A stretch of DNA of 64,000 nucleotides, from NCBI GenBank assembly GCA_048595745.1, contig CP184361.1, one strand, 5' to 3'. Both the position numbers and the translations under genes were made by a program. Source of the DNA: Aquipseudomonas alcaligenes_A. GTDB lineage: Bacteria > Pseudomonadota > Gammaproteobacteria > Pseudomonadales > Pseudomonadaceae. Below, piece by piece: positions 1-8,874 of this stretch (positions are counted from its first letter, which is position 1; each line of letters begins with the position of its first letter). The notes below the pieces were generated by a model. That model saw only the letters and a list, made by a program, of their open reading frames with translations, did no database searches and had not been told where the DNA came from.

Positions 1-590
1 CCATTATCCAGGCCCACGCCGAGATTCCGCAGCTGGTGAAGTTCCTCCACCTGCCGGTGCAGTCCGGCTCGGACCGCATCCTGGCAGCGATGAAGCGCAA
101 CCACACGGCGCTGGAATACAAGTCGCGCATCCGCAAGCTGAAGGCGGCGGTGCCGGACATCTGCATCAGCTCGGACTTCATCGTCGGCTTCCCCGGCGAG
201 ACCGAGAAAGACTTCGAACAGACCATGAAACTGATCGAGGATGTCGGCTTCGACTTCTCCTTCTCCTTCATCTACAGCGCGCGCCCCGGCACCCCGGCCG
301 CCGACCTGGTCGACGACACCCCGGACGAGGTGAAGAAGCAGCGCCTGCAGATCCTGCAGAGCCGCATCCACCAGCAGGGCTACGAGATCAGCCACAAGAT
401 GACCGGCAGCACCCAGCGCATCCTGGTCAGCGATTACTCGAAGAAAGACCCCGGCATGCTCCAGGGCCGCACCGAGAACAACCGCATCGTCAACTTCCGC
501 TCGGACAACCCCGCGCTGATCGGCCAGTTCGTCAATGTGCACATCGATGGCGCCCTGCCCCACTCGCTGCGCGGCACCCTTATCGACTAA
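1..590 (+). CDS. miaB: tRNA-2-methylthio-N6-isopentenyladenosine synthase MiaB, C-terminal part
   Basis: This is the 3' part of a gene that enters from the left edge; the frame is open from position 3 and ends with TAA at 588-590. MiaB is a radical-SAM methylthiotransferase that adds a methylthio group to i6A37 of tRNAs reading UNN codons. The visible part has the core strand FLHLPVQSGSD, the IVGFPGETEKDF motif and a C-terminal TRAM-like segment. The cysteine clusters that bind the iron-sulfur centres lie outside the window. The first in-window start-like codon (GTG at 36) is an internal valine and not the start. The order miaB-phoH-ybeY-corC-lnt is the usual Pseudomonas arrangement. MiaA, which makes the substrate i6A37, is encoded near the other end of the window. 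Confidence 0.95.
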   Translation, partial: IIQAHAEIPQLVKFLHLPVQSGSDRILAAMKRNHTALEYKSRIRKLKAAVPDICISSDFIVGFPGETEKDFEQTMKLIEDVGFDFSFSFIYSARPGTPAADLVDDTPDEVKKQRLQILQSRIHQQGYEISHKMTGSTQRILVSDYSKKDPGMLQGRTENNRIVNFRSDNPALIGQFVNVHIDGALPHSLRGTLID

Positions 591-604
591 CGGCTAGCCC
601 TCCA

Positions 605-638
605 CCAGGCGCCCGAACTTTCGCCCTCGGGCACCTGG
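605..638 (+). other. Stem-loop between miaB and phoH
   Basis: CCAGGCGCCCGA at 605-616 pairs with TCGGGCACCTGG at 627-638 with one internal mismatch and a 10-nt loop. No T-run follows, so it is a poor intrinsic terminator. It may be an mRNA processing or stability element, or an inefficient terminator. Confidence 0.45.
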
Positions 639-687
639 GGTTATCCTTCGACCATCACTCCCGCCGCACAGCGGCAACCGGACCCCA

Positions 688-1683
688 TTGAACGCCTCCA
701 TAGAACCGCACCGTTTCACCCTCGAACCCTACGAAGCGCGCCGCTTCGCCAACCTCTGCGGCCAGTTCGACGAGCACCTGCGCCTGATCGAACAGCGCCT
801 GTCCATCGAGATCCGCAACCGCGGCAACCAGTTCGAGCTGGTCGGGCCGAGCAAGCACACCCAGTCCGCCGAGAACCTGCTGCGCCGCCTGTACCGCGAG
901 ACCAAGAGCGCCGAGCTGTCGCCGGAACTGGTGCATCTGTACCTGCAGGAGTCCGGCCTGGAAGCGCTGGACAGCGGCAAGGCCGACGCCGGCGTGACCC
1001 TGCGCACCAAGAAGGGTGCGATCAAGCCGCGCGGCGCCAACCAGCAGCGCTACGTCAAGGCGATCCTCGACAACGACATCAACTTCGGCATCGGTCCGGC
1101 CGGTACCGGCAAGACCTACCTGGCCGTGGCCTGCGCGGTGGACGCGCTGGAGCGCGAGCAGGTGCGGCGCATCCTGCTGGTGCGCCCGGCGGTCGAGGCC
1201 GGCGAGAAGCTCGGTTTCCTCCCCGGCGACCTGGCGCAGAAGATCGACCCCTATCTGCGCCCGCTGTATGACGCGCTGTACGAGATGCTCGGCTTCGACA
1301 ACGTGGCCAAGCTGATCGAGAAACAGGTGATCGAAATCGCGCCGCTGGCCTACATGCGCGGCCGCACCCTTAACAACAGCTTCATCATTCTCGACGAGAG
1401 TCAGAACACCACGCTCGAGCAGATGAAGATGTTCCTCACCCGAATCGGCTTCGGTTCCACCGCCGTGATCACCGGCGACGTCACCCAGGTCGACCTGCCG
1501 CGCGGCACCAAGTCCGGCCTGGCCCACGTGATGAAGGTACTGAAGGACGTCCCCGGCATCAGCTTCACCCACTTCCAGCCCAAGGACGTGGTGCGTCATC
1601 CGCTGGTGCAGCGCATCGTCGAAGCCTACGAGCGCTTCGAAGAGCAGCAGGACGAACAAAGCAAAGGCCAGCCGCATGCTTGA
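688..1683 (+). CDS. ybeZ: PhoH-like ATPase (YbeZ)
   Basis: This 331-residue protein is a PhoH-family P-loop ATPase. Its Walker A is GPAGTGKT and its Walker B region is FIILDESQN, followed by the arginine-rich C-terminal half typical of YbeZ. YbeZ works with the neighbouring YbeY in ribosome quality control and rRNA maturation; that role comes from the family. The start used is TTG at 688, which gives the N-terminus MNASIEPHRFTLEP; no ATG lies nearby in frame, so a non-ATG start is likely. It overlaps ybeY by 8 nt, which suggests coupled translation. Confidence 0.93.
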   Translation: MNASIEPHRFTLEPYEARRFANLCGQFDEHLRLIEQRLSIEIRNRGNQFELVGPSKHTQSAENLLRRLYRETKSAELSPELVHLYLQESGLEALDSGKADAGVTLRTKKGAIKPRGANQQRYVKAILDNDINFGIGPAGTGKTYLAVACAVDALEREQVRRILLVRPAVEAGEKLGFLPGDLAQKIDPYLRPLYDALYEMLGFDNVAKLIEKQVIEIAPLAYMRGRTLNNSFIILDESQNTTLEQMKMFLTRIGFGSTAVITGDVTQVDLPRGTKSGLAHVMKVLKDVPGISFTHFQPKDVVRHPLVQRIVEAYERFEEQQDEQSKGQPHA

Positions 1684-2131
1684 ACTGGACCTGCAGAACG
1701 CCTCCACCGCCACCGACCTACCCAGCGAGGCACAGCTGCGCCGCTGGTGCGAACTGGCCCTGCGCCAGCGCACGGCCGACTCGGAGCTGACCATCCGTCT
1801 GGTCGACGAAGCCGAAGGCCGCGAGCTGAACCACACCTGGCGGCACAGGGACTACGCCACCAACGTGCTGTCCTTCCCGGCCGAGGTACCCGAGGGAATC
1901 CTCGATATCCCGCTGCTCGGCGACCTGGTGATCTGCGTGCCGGTGGTCGAGCGCGAAGCCCGCGAACAGGGCAAGACCCCGGAGGCCCACTGGGCCCACC
2001 TGGTCATCCACGGCTGCCTGCATCTGCTGGGCTACGACCACCTCGAAGACGAGGAAGCCGAGGAGATGGAAGCGCTGGAACGAGAATTGCTGGCCGAACT
2101 GGGTCACCCCGACCCGTACGCCGAAGAATAG
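1676..2131 (+). CDS. ybeY: Endoribonuclease YbeY (rRNA maturation factor)
   Basis: This 151-residue protein is a zinc-dependent single-strand endoribonuclease needed for 16S rRNA 3' end maturation and 70S quality control. The metal-binding signature HGCLHLLGYDH, with three histidines, is intact near residues 112-122. The upstream segment TNVLSFPAEVPEG is also characteristic. The gene begins inside the last codons of the phoH-like gene and ends 19 nt before corC, so the three probably share a transcript. Confidence 0.95.
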   Translation: MLELDLQNASTATDLPSEAQLRRWCELALRQRTADSELTIRLVDEAEGRELNHTWRHRDYATNVLSFPAEVPEGILDIPLLGDLVICVPVVEREAREQGKTPEAHWAHLVIHGCLHLLGYDHLEDEEAEEMEALERELLAELGHPDPYAEE

Positions 2132-2150
2132 GAAGACACCGAGACTCACC

Positions 2151-2987
2151 ATGAGCGAAGACCGATCGAGCAACGAGCAGAAGTCCTGGTTCAACAAGCT
2201 GACCCAGGCTTTTGCTCATGAGCCGAGAAACCGCCAGGAGCTGCTGGAAGTCCTGCGCGAAGCCCACCAGAACAAGCTGCTCGACAGCGAGGCGCTGGCC
2301 ATCGTCGAGGGCGCCATCCAGGTCGCCGACCTGCAGGTGCGCGACATCATGGTGCCGCGCTCGCAGATGGTCAGCATCAAGGCCAGCCACTCGCCGCAGG
2401 AGTTCCTCCCGGCGATCATCGACTCCGCCCACTCGCGCTACCCGGTGATCGGCGAAAGCCTCGACGAAGTGATCGGCATCCTCCTGGCCAAGGATCTGCT
2501 GCCGCTGATCCTCGGCAGTGACAAGCCGTTCGATATCAAGCAGCTGCTGCGCCCGGCCACCTTCGTGCCGGAGTCCAAGCGCCTCAACGTGCTGCTGCGC
2601 GAGTTCCGCGCCAACCACAACCACATGGCCGTGGTGATTGACGAATACGGCGGCGTGGCCGGCCTGGTGACCATCGAGGACGTGCTCGAGCAGATCGTCG
2701 GCGACATCGAGGACGAGCACGATGTCGAGGAAGACAGCTACATCAAGCCGCTGCCGTCCGGTGATTTCCTGATCAAGGCGCTGACCCCGATCGAGAACTT
2801 CAACGAAGCCTTCGACACCGAGTTCCCCGACAGCGAGTTCGACACCGTCGGCGGCCTGGTGATGAATGCCTTCGGCCACCTGCCCAAGCGCAACGAAGTG
2901 ACCGAGATCGGCGAGTACCGCTTCCGCGTGCTCAACGCCGACAGCCGCCGCGTGCACCTGCTGCGCCTGACTCCGCTGGAGCGCTAA
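2151..2987 (+). CDS. corC: CorC/YbeX family protein with paired CBS domains
   Basis: This 278-residue cytosolic protein has no membrane segment. It contains a CBS pair (about residues 65-190; first CBS RDIMVPRSQMV, second TFVPESKRLNVLL with the VVIDEYGGVAGLVTIEDVLEQIVGDI signature split over its end) and a C-terminal CorC_HlyC/transporter-associated domain. The family is linked to magnesium/cobalt efflux and, in E. coli, to ribosome-related phenotypes of ybeX. The gene lies directly after ybeY, and a palindromic repeat begins 7 nt after its stop codon. Confidence 0.92.
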   Translation: MSEDRSSNEQKSWFNKLTQAFAHEPRNRQELLEVLREAHQNKLLDSEALAIVEGAIQVADLQVRDIMVPRSQMVSIKASHSPQEFLPAIIDSAHSRYPVIGESLDEVIGILLAKDLLPLILGSDKPFDIKQLLRPATFVPESKRLNVLLREFRANHNHMAVVIDEYGGVAGLVTIEDVLEQIVGDIEDEHDVEEDSYIKPLPSGDFLIKALTPIENFNEAFDTEFPDSEFDTVGGLVMNAFGHLPKRNEVTEIGEYRFRVLNADSRRVHLLRLTPLER

Positions 2988-2993
2988 GAACCC

Positions 2994-3132
2994 GCATACA
3001 ACCTGCTGCGCGTCGGCCATGCGTCGTTAAAAACAGGCTCGGACTGCTCATTTACAGCTCGTAAACTCCGCGTCCTCGCCTGTTTTGGCCTAGCCTGGCT
3101 CTAGCTCGCAGGGTTGTAAGCAGGTTCTATGC
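2994..3132. repeat. MITE-like palindromic intergenic repeat
   Basis: This 139-bp element is bounded by 14-bp terminal inverted repeats with one mismatch: GCATACAACCTGCT at 2994-3007 and AGCAGGTTCTATGC at 3119-3132. Inside, AAAACAGGC (3030-3038) pairs with GCCTGTTTT (3078-3086), so the unit is a nested palindrome. It encodes nothing. A similar sequence is familiar from intergenic regions of other Pseudomonas genomes (recollection, not searched). No other full copy was noticed in the window, and no clear target-site duplication was seen. Confidence 0.7.
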
Positions 3133-3197
3133 CGGCTTCCGAGCCTTCCTCCCTTCCAGTACCCTTGCCCGCCAGAATTCCCGATCAAGGACGCACG

Positions 3198-4736
3198 ATG
3201 CGCTGGATCACCCAACCCGGCTGGCCGGGCAACCTGCTGGCTCTCGCCGGCGGCGCCACCACCACCCTGGCCCTGGCTCCCTTCGATATCTGGCCGCTGG
3301 CCCTGCTGGCCATCGCCCTCTTCTACCTTGGCCTGCGTGAGCTGAACCCGCGCCAGGCGCTGCTGCGCGGCTGGTGCTACGGCCTCGGCCTGTTCCTCGC
3401 CGGCACCAGCTGGATCTACGTCAGCATCCACGACTACGGCGCCGCCTCGCCGGCCCTGGCCGCCTTCCTCACCGTAGGTTTCTGTGCCGGGGTCGCCCTG
3501 TTCTTCGCCCTACCGGCCTGGCTGTGGGCGAGCTGGCTGCGCCGCAACGATGCTCCAGTCAGCGACGCCCTGGCCTTCGCCGCCCTGTGGCTGGCCCAGG
3601 AAGCGTTCCGCGGCTGGTTCCTTACCGGCTTCCCCTGGCTCTATGCCGGCTACAGCCAGCTGTACGGACCGCTGGCCGGGCTGGCGCCGGTCGGCGGCAT
3701 GTGGCTGATTTCCCTCAGCCTGGCGCTGTCGGCCGCGCTGCTGGTCAACCTGCCCCGCCTGCTCGGCGACAAACCACGCCTGGCTGCCGCCCTGCTCCTG
3801 CTGCTTGCACCCTGGGGCGCTGGCCTGGCACTGCAGGGCCACGCCTGGACCGCCAGTAAGGGTGAACCCCTCAAGGTCGCCGCCCTGCAGGGCAACGTCG
3901 AGCAGAACATGAAGTGGGACCCGGCCCAGCTCGAGGCCCAGCTGAACCTTTACCGCGACATGACCCTGAGCAGCCGCCCCGCCGACCTGATCGTCTGGCC
4001 GGAAACCGCCGTGCCGGTGCTCAAGGAATACGCCGAGGGCTACCTCACCGTGATGGGCCGCGTCGCCGCCGAGCGTGACGCCGCGCTGATCACCGGCGTG
4101 CCGCTGCGCCAGGCCAACGAGCGCGGCGAGAAGCGCTACTACAACGCGATCACCGTCACCGGCTGGGGCGAAGGCACCTACCTGAAGCAGAAACTGGTGC
4201 CGTTCGGCGAGTACGTGCCGCTGCAGGAAGTGCTGCGCGGCCTGATCGCCTTCTTCGACCTGCCCATGTCCGACTTCGCCCGCGGCCCCGCCGACCAGGC
4301 CCCGCTGCAGGCCAAGGGACTGAAGATCGCGCCCTTTATCTGCTATGAAGTCGTGTACCCGGAATTCGCCGCCGGCCTGGCCGCGCGCAGCGACCTGCTA
4401 CTGACGGTGAGCAACGACACCTGGTTCGGCACCTCGATCGGCCCGCTGCAACATCTGCAGATGGCACAGATGCGCGCCCTCGAAGCAGGCCGCTGGATGA
4501 TCCGCGCCACCAACAACGGCGTCACCGCACTGATCGACCCGCAAGGCCGCATCAGCGCGCAGATCCCGCAGTTCCAGCAGGCCATCCTCTATGGCGAAGT
4601 GCAGCCGATGCAGGGTCTGACGCCCTACCTGCAATGGCGCGCCTGGCCGCTGGTCGCGCTGTGCAGCCTGCTGCTGGGCTGGGCCTTCTTCGCCCGCCGC
4701 CGCGCGGCTCGCGGCCTCAGTCCGCAGGCAGCCTGA
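3198..4736 (+). CDS. lnt: Apolipoprotein N-acyltransferase Lnt
   Basis: This 512-residue inner-membrane enzyme N-acylates the terminal cysteine of lipoproteins. The N-terminal half is hydrophobic with several membrane spans; the C-terminal half is a nitrilase domain. The catalytic triad is visible: Glu269 in WPETAVP, Lys332 in LKQKLVPFGEYVPL and Cys382 in FICYEVVYPE, close to E267/K335/C387 of E. coli. The start at 3198 gives MRWITQPGWPGN; an earlier in-frame ATG at 3129 lies inside the palindromic repeat and is rejected. Substrates encoded in this window include LptE, RlpA and the MORN lipoprotein. Confidence 0.95.
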   Translation: MRWITQPGWPGNLLALAGGATTTLALAPFDIWPLALLAIALFYLGLRELNPRQALLRGWCYGLGLFLAGTSWIYVSIHDYGAASPALAAFLTVGFCAGVALFFALPAWLWASWLRRNDAPVSDALAFAALWLAQEAFRGWFLTGFPWLYAGYSQLYGPLAGLAPVGGMWLISLSLALSAALLVNLPRLLGDKPRLAAALLLLLAPWGAGLALQGHAWTASKGEPLKVAALQGNVEQNMKWDPAQLEAQLNLYRDMTLSSRPADLIVWPETAVPVLKEYAEGYLTVMGRVAAERDAALITGVPLRQANERGEKRYYNAITVTGWGEGTYLKQKLVPFGEYVPLQEVLRGLIAFFDLPMSDFARGPADQAPLQAKGLKIAPFICYEVVYPEFAAGLAARSDLLLTVSNDTWFGTSIGPLQHLQMAQMRALEAGRWMIRATNNGVTALIDPQGRISAQIPQFQQAILYGEVQPMQGLTPYLQWRAWPLVALCSLLLGWAFFARRRAARGLSPQAA

Positions 4737-4748
4737 ACGCGGGCCGTC

Positions 4749-5522
4749 TCAGCGATAGAGCAGCGGATAGACCGCCAGCCCGATCGCCTCGTTGAGCAGG
4801 CGCGTGCTTTGCCACAGCGCCTTGCCCTCCGGCAGCCAGCCGCCCAGCGGGCGCTCGTTGGGCACACCGAGAAAGCCCAGCGGCGCCGCCACCACCTCAA
4901 GCCCGGCACGCTCGAAGCACCAGCGCGCCCGCGGCATGTGCGCGGCCTGGGTCACCAGCACCACGCGATTCACACCCTGCGCCTTGAGCAGCTCCGCAGT
5001 GAACAGCGCGTTCTCCCAGGTGGTGCGGCTGCGCTCCTCACGCCAGCGGGTTGCCACGCCGAAGTCGCGCTGCAGTACATCCGCCATCATCGCCGCCTCG
5101 CTGGGTGGCTGACCGTAGTGCAGCCCGCCGCTGATCAGCAGCGGCAGGTCCGAGGCCCGGTGCAGGCGCGCGGCATAACGCAGGCGTTCGATGGCGGTGG
5201 CGCTGGGTTGGTCGCTGCCCCAGGCCGGATCGGCCTCCTCGCGCCCGGAGCCGAGCACCACGATGACCTGAGAGCGTTGCGCCAGGCCGGGCCACTGCGC
5301 CTCGACCAGCGCCGGCTCGCGCTCGATCAGCCGCGCGGCCCACTCCACCACGGCCGGCAGGCTGAGCAGCCACAGCCCTCCCAGACCAGCCACCAGGCAC
5401 GCCACCGCCAGCCGCGGCCGCCCCGTCCAGGCCCACAGCAGCCAGGCCAACAGGATCAGCAGCATCAGGCCACCGGGCGGCAGGATCAGTTGTTTGAGGA
5501 TAAAGCGCAGTTCCATGGGCAC
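4749..5522 (-). CDS. YdcF/ElyC-family envelope protein (DUF218)
   Basis: This 257-residue protein has two hydrophobic N-terminal segments followed by a DUF218 domain. Diagnostic pieces are VIVVLGSG, PLLISGGLHYG, the acidic SRTTWENA turn and VVLVTQAAHMPRA. E. coli ElyC of this family supports peptidoglycan assembly through the lipid carrier; the exact reaction is unknown. It converges on lnt with only 12 nt between the stop codons. The position next to lnt fits an envelope role, but no specific substrate can be given. Confidence 0.8.
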   Translation of the reverse strand: MPMELRFILKQLILPPGGLMLLILLAWLLWAWTGRPRLAVACLVAGLGGLWLLSLPAVVEWAARLIEREPALVEAQWPGLAQRSQVIVVLGSGREEADPAWGSDQPSATAIERLRYAARLHRASDLPLLISGGLHYGQPPSEAAMMADVLQRDFGVATRWREERSRTTWENALFTAELLKAQGVNRVVLVTQAAHMPRARWCFERAGLEVVAAPLGFLGVPNERPLGGWLPEGKALWQSTRLLNEAIGLAVYPLLYR

Positions 5523-5567
5523 CTCCAGTGGCCGGAGGTTATGAGCTAAGCCCAGGGTAGTCGAGCG

Positions 5568-6017
5568 CTAACGTGGCTGACCGGCACGAAACAGCTTGGA
5601 ACCGCAGGCGCTGCACGGCAGCACGCCTTCACCGCGCTGCACCTGGGCAACCGTGCCACAGAGCGCGCAGCACAGCTGCTGGCGCTTCTTGATCATCGGC
5701 TTGCCACGCGGCAGCGACTTGCTGGCCGCCCGCGCCGGCAGCTTGGTGACCGCTTTGCTGGCGGTGGCTGGCAGTTGCTCGATCAGCGCCAGCTCCTCGG
5801 CGGCGGCATGCCAGCCGCGCAACCAGTGAAGGTCACGATCCAGGTAGGCGCGGATCAGCTCCAGCTCGGCGGGCGTCAGGCCACTCAGCTCCAGCTCGTC
5901 CGGCGGAGCCTGATGCAGGCGGGTCGCAGTGTCCGCTTCCTGCAGGGCCAGGGCCAGGCGCTGCAGCAGCCGCTCATAGAGCCCTCCGCCCAACTCCGCA
6001 CGCCGCGACTCTGCCAT
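5568..6017 (-). CDS. Zinc-ribbon protein of the YbeL type (DUF1451)
   Basis: This 149-residue soluble protein has an N-terminal helical region (RLLQRLALALQEAD, LELIRAYLDRDLHWL) and a C-terminal zinc ribbon with two CxxC pairs, CALCGTV and CSACGSKLF. Length and layout match YbeL, which in E. coli also lies beside leuS. Function is unknown. It is transcribed away from leuS with a 180-bp divergent region between them. Confidence 0.7.
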   Translation of the reverse strand: MAESRRAELGGGLYERLLQRLALALQEADTATRLHQAPPDELELSGLTPAELELIRAYLDRDLHWLRGWHAAAEELALIEQLPATASKAVTKLPARAASKSLPRGKPMIKKRQQLCCALCGTVAQVQRGEGVLPCSACGSKLFRAGQPR

Positions 6018-6127
6018 CCCTCACCTCGACCGGGCGCCTACCGCGCGCCTCCCTCTGGCAAGCTTAGCGCCCGCCCCGAGCGAGGCCGGACGCCGCGACA
6101 AACGGCGGCCGAGGCACAATCAGGGTT

Positions 6128-6156
6128 TCCCTGAATCAGGGGGGGTCATGTATGCT
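6128..6156 (+). promoter_or_regulatory. Candidate sigma-70 promoter for leuS
   Basis: TATGCT at 6151-6156, preceded by TG at 6149-6150, resembles an extended -10 element 41 nt before the leuS ATG. The hexamer 17 nt upstream (TCCCTG at 6128-6133) is a weak -35. The area holds two copies of ATCAGGG. Confidence 0.35.
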
Positions 6157-6197
6157 ACGGCGTTTCTCGAAAGCCCTCTTTCCAGCGCCAGAAGCCC

Positions 6198-8810
6198 ATG
6201 CACGAACAGTACTCGCCCCGTGAAATCGAAGCCGCCGCCCAAGCCCAATGGGACGCGGAAAAGTCCTTTGTCGTGACCGAACAACCCGGCAAGGACACCT
6301 TCTATTGCCTGTCGATGTTCCCCTACCCGAGCGGCAAGCTGCACATGGGCCACGTGCGCAACTACACCATCGGTGACGTGATCGCCCGCTACCAGCGCAT
6401 GCAGGGCAAGAACGTGCTGCAGCCGATGGGCTGGGACGCCTTCGGCATGCCGGCCGAAAACGCCGCGATGAAGAACAAGGTCGCGCCGGCCAAGTGGACC
6501 TACGAGAACATCGCCTACATGAAGTCCCAGCTGAAATCGCTGGGCCTGGCCATCGACTGGACCCGCGAAGTCACCACCTGCAAGCCGGACTACTACCGCT
6601 GGGAACAGTGGCTGTTCACCCGCCTGTTCGAGAAAGGCGTGATCTACCGCAAGAACGGCACCGTGAACTGGGACCCGGTCGACCAGACCGTGCTGGCCAA
6701 CGAGCAGGTCATTGACGGCCGTGGCTGGCGCTCGGGCGCGCTGATCGAGAAGCGCGAAATCCCGATGTACTACTTCAAGATCACCGCTTACGCCGAGGAG
6801 CTGCTGAGCAGTCTGGACGAGCTGGAAGGCTGGCCCGAGCAGGTCAAGACCATGCAGCGCAACTGGATCGGCAAGAGCTTCGGTGCCGACATCGTGTTCG
6901 ACTACGATGTCGCCAGCATCGGCATCGATGGCCAGCTCAAAGTCTATTCGACCCGCCCCGACACCCTGATGGGCGCCACCTACGTGGCCGTGGCCGCCGA
7001 GCACCCGCTGGCCCAGCGCGCCGCCGAATCCAACCCGGCAATTGCCGCCTTTATCGCCGAGTGCAAGTCCGGCTCCGTGGCCGAGGCCGATATGGCCACC
7101 ATGGAGAAGAAGGGCCTGGCCACCGGCCAGTTCGTCATCCATCCGCTGACCGGCGACAAGCTGCCGGTGTTCGTCGCCAACTACGTGCTGTGGGGCTACG
7201 GCGAAGGCGCGGTGATGGCCGTGCCGGCGCACGACGAGCGTGACTTCGAGTTCGCCAACAAGTACGACCTGCCGATCCAGCAGGTGTATGTCGCGGCGGA
7301 CAAGGACTACGACGCCAGCACCTGGCAGGACTGGTACGGCGACAAGGCCGGCCTGACCACCATCAACTCCGGCAAATACGACGGCCTGGACTTCAGCGCC
7401 GCCTTCGACGCCATCGTCGCCGATCTGGAAGCCAGCGCCCATGGCGCACGCAAGACCCAGTTCCGCCTGCGCGACTGGGGCATCAGCCGCCAGCGCTACT
7501 GGGGCTGCCCGATCCCGATCATCCACTGCCCGAGCTGTGGCGACGTGCCGGTGCCGGAAGACCAGCTGCCGGTAGTCCTGCCGGAAGACGTGGTACCGGA
7601 CGGCGCCGGTTCGCCGCTGGCCAAGATGCCCGAGTTCTACGAATGCAGCTGCCCGAAATGCGGTAGCCCGGCCAAGCGCGAAACCGACACCATGGACACC
7701 TTCGTCGAGTCGTCCTGGTACTACGCGCGCTACGCCTCGCCGAACTACACCGGCGGCATGGTCGACCCGCAGGCCGCCAACCACTGGCTGCCGGTAGACC
7801 AGTACATCGGCGGCATCGAGCACGCCATCCTGCACCTGCTGTACGCGCGCTTCTTCCACAAGCTGATGCGCGACGAGGGCCTGGTCACCTCCAACGAGCC
7901 GTTCAAGAACCTGCTGACCCAGGGCATGGTGGTCGCCGAGACCTACTACCGCACCCTGGAAAACGGCGGCAAGGACTGGTTCAACCCGGCCGACGTGGAA
8001 GTCGAGCGTGACGCCAAGGCCAAGGTCATCGGCGCCAAGCTGAAGAGCGACGGCCTGCCGGTGGAAATCGGCGGCACCGAGAAGATGTCCAAGTCGAAGA
8101 ACAACGGCGTCGACCCGCAGGCCATGATCGACGCCTACGGCGCCGACACCTGCCGCCTGTTCATGATGTTCGCCTCGCCGCCCGACATGAGCTGCGAGTG
8201 GTCGGACGCCGGCATCGAAGGCGCCAACCGTTTCCTCCGTCGTGTCTGGCGCCTGGCCCACAGCCACGTCAGCGCCGGCCTGCCGGGCCAGCTGGATGTC
8301 GCCAGTCTGACTGACGAGCAGAAGGCCGTGCGCCGCGCCATCCACCTGGCCATCCGCCAGGCCAGCAACGACGTGGGCCAGCACCACAAGTTCAACACCG
8401 CCATCGCCCAGGTGATGACCCTGATGAACGTGCTGGAAAAGGCGGCGACTGCTACCGAACAGGACCGCGCCCTGCTGCAGGAAGGCCTGGAGACCGTGGC
8501 CCTGCTGCTCGCGCCGATCACCCCGCACATCTGCCACGAGCTGTGGCAGCGCCTGGGCAAGACCGGAGCGATCATCGACGCACAGTGGCCGCCGGTGGAC
8601 GAGTCGGCCCTGGTGCAGGACAGCCTGACCCTGGTCATCCAGGTCAACGGCAAGCTGCGCGGCCAGATCGAAGTGCCGGCCTCGGCCTCGCGCGAGGAAG
8701 TCGAAGCCGCCGCCCGCGCCAACGAGAACGTGCAGCGCTTCACCGAAGGCGTGACCATCCGCAAGGTCATCGTCGTGCCGGGCAAGCTGGTCAACATCGT
8801 TGCCAACTGA
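6198..8810 (+). CDS. leuS: Leucine--tRNA ligase
   Basis: This 870-residue class I aminoacyl-tRNA synthetase charges tRNA-Leu. The HIGH-type motif HMGH is at residues 49-52 and KMSKS at 629-633. Between them lie the editing (CP1) domain and a zinc-binding insertion with CPSCGD and CPKCGS. The C-terminal anticodon-binding and tRNA-contact domains are complete, so length and motifs match the bacterial family. It heads the leuS-lptE-holA group. A long antisense open frame covers it and is a codon-bias artefact. Confidence 0.98.
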   Translation: MHEQYSPREIEAAAQAQWDAEKSFVVTEQPGKDTFYCLSMFPYPSGKLHMGHVRNYTIGDVIARYQRMQGKNVLQPMGWDAFGMPAENAAMKNKVAPAKWTYENIAYMKSQLKSLGLAIDWTREVTTCKPDYYRWEQWLFTRLFEKGVIYRKNGTVNWDPVDQTVLANEQVIDGRGWRSGALIEKREIPMYYFKITAYAEELLSSLDELEGWPEQVKTMQRNWIGKSFGADIVFDYDVASIGIDGQLKVYSTRPDTLMGATYVAVAAEHPLAQRAAESNPAIAAFIAECKSGSVAEADMATMEKKGLATGQFVIHPLTGDKLPVFVANYVLWGYGEGAVMAVPAHDERDFEFANKYDLPIQQVYVAADKDYDASTWQDWYGDKAGLTTINSGKYDGLDFSAAFDAIVADLEASAHGARKTQFRLRDWGISRQRYWGCPIPIIHCPSCGDVPVPEDQLPVVLPEDVVPDGAGSPLAKMPEFYECSCPKCGSPAKRETDTMDTFVESSWYYARYASPNYTGGMVDPQAANHWLPVDQYIGGIEHAILHLLYARFFHKLMRDEGLVTSNEPFKNLLTQGMVVAETYYRTLENGGKDWFNPADVEVERDAKAKVIGAKLKSDGLPVEIGGTEKMSKSKNNGVDPQAMIDAYGADTCRLFMMFASPPDMSCEWSDAGIEGANRFLRRVWRLAHSHVSAGLPGQLDVASLTDEQKAVRRAIHLAIRQASNDVGQHHKFNTAIAQVMTLMNVLEKAATATEQDRALLQEGLETVALLLAPITPHICHELWQRLGKTGAIIDAQWPPVDESALVQDSLTLVIQVNGKLRGQIEVPASASREEVEAAARANENVQRFTEGVTIRKVIVVPGKLVNIVAN

Positions 8811-8825
8811 AAACTGCTTTAAGCT

Positions 8826-8849
8826 CGGCGCCATGCCCGCATGGCGCCG
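8826..8849. other. Perfect 11-bp palindrome between leuS and lptE
   Basis: CGGCGCCATGC (8826-8836) and GCATGGCGCCG (8839-8849) are exact inverse complements separated by CC. No T-run follows, so it is not a standard terminator. It lies 26 nt before the lptE start and would form a very stable leader or intercistronic hairpin. Confidence 0.6.
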
Positions 8850-8874
8850 GGGCTCTCCAAGGGGATAGAAGAGA

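Noticed and set aside
3129..3197. An N-terminal extension of Lnt from the ATG at 3129
   Set aside because: That ATG lies inside the terminal inverted repeat of the palindromic element, and the extension is not membrane-like; the start at 3198 matches the family.
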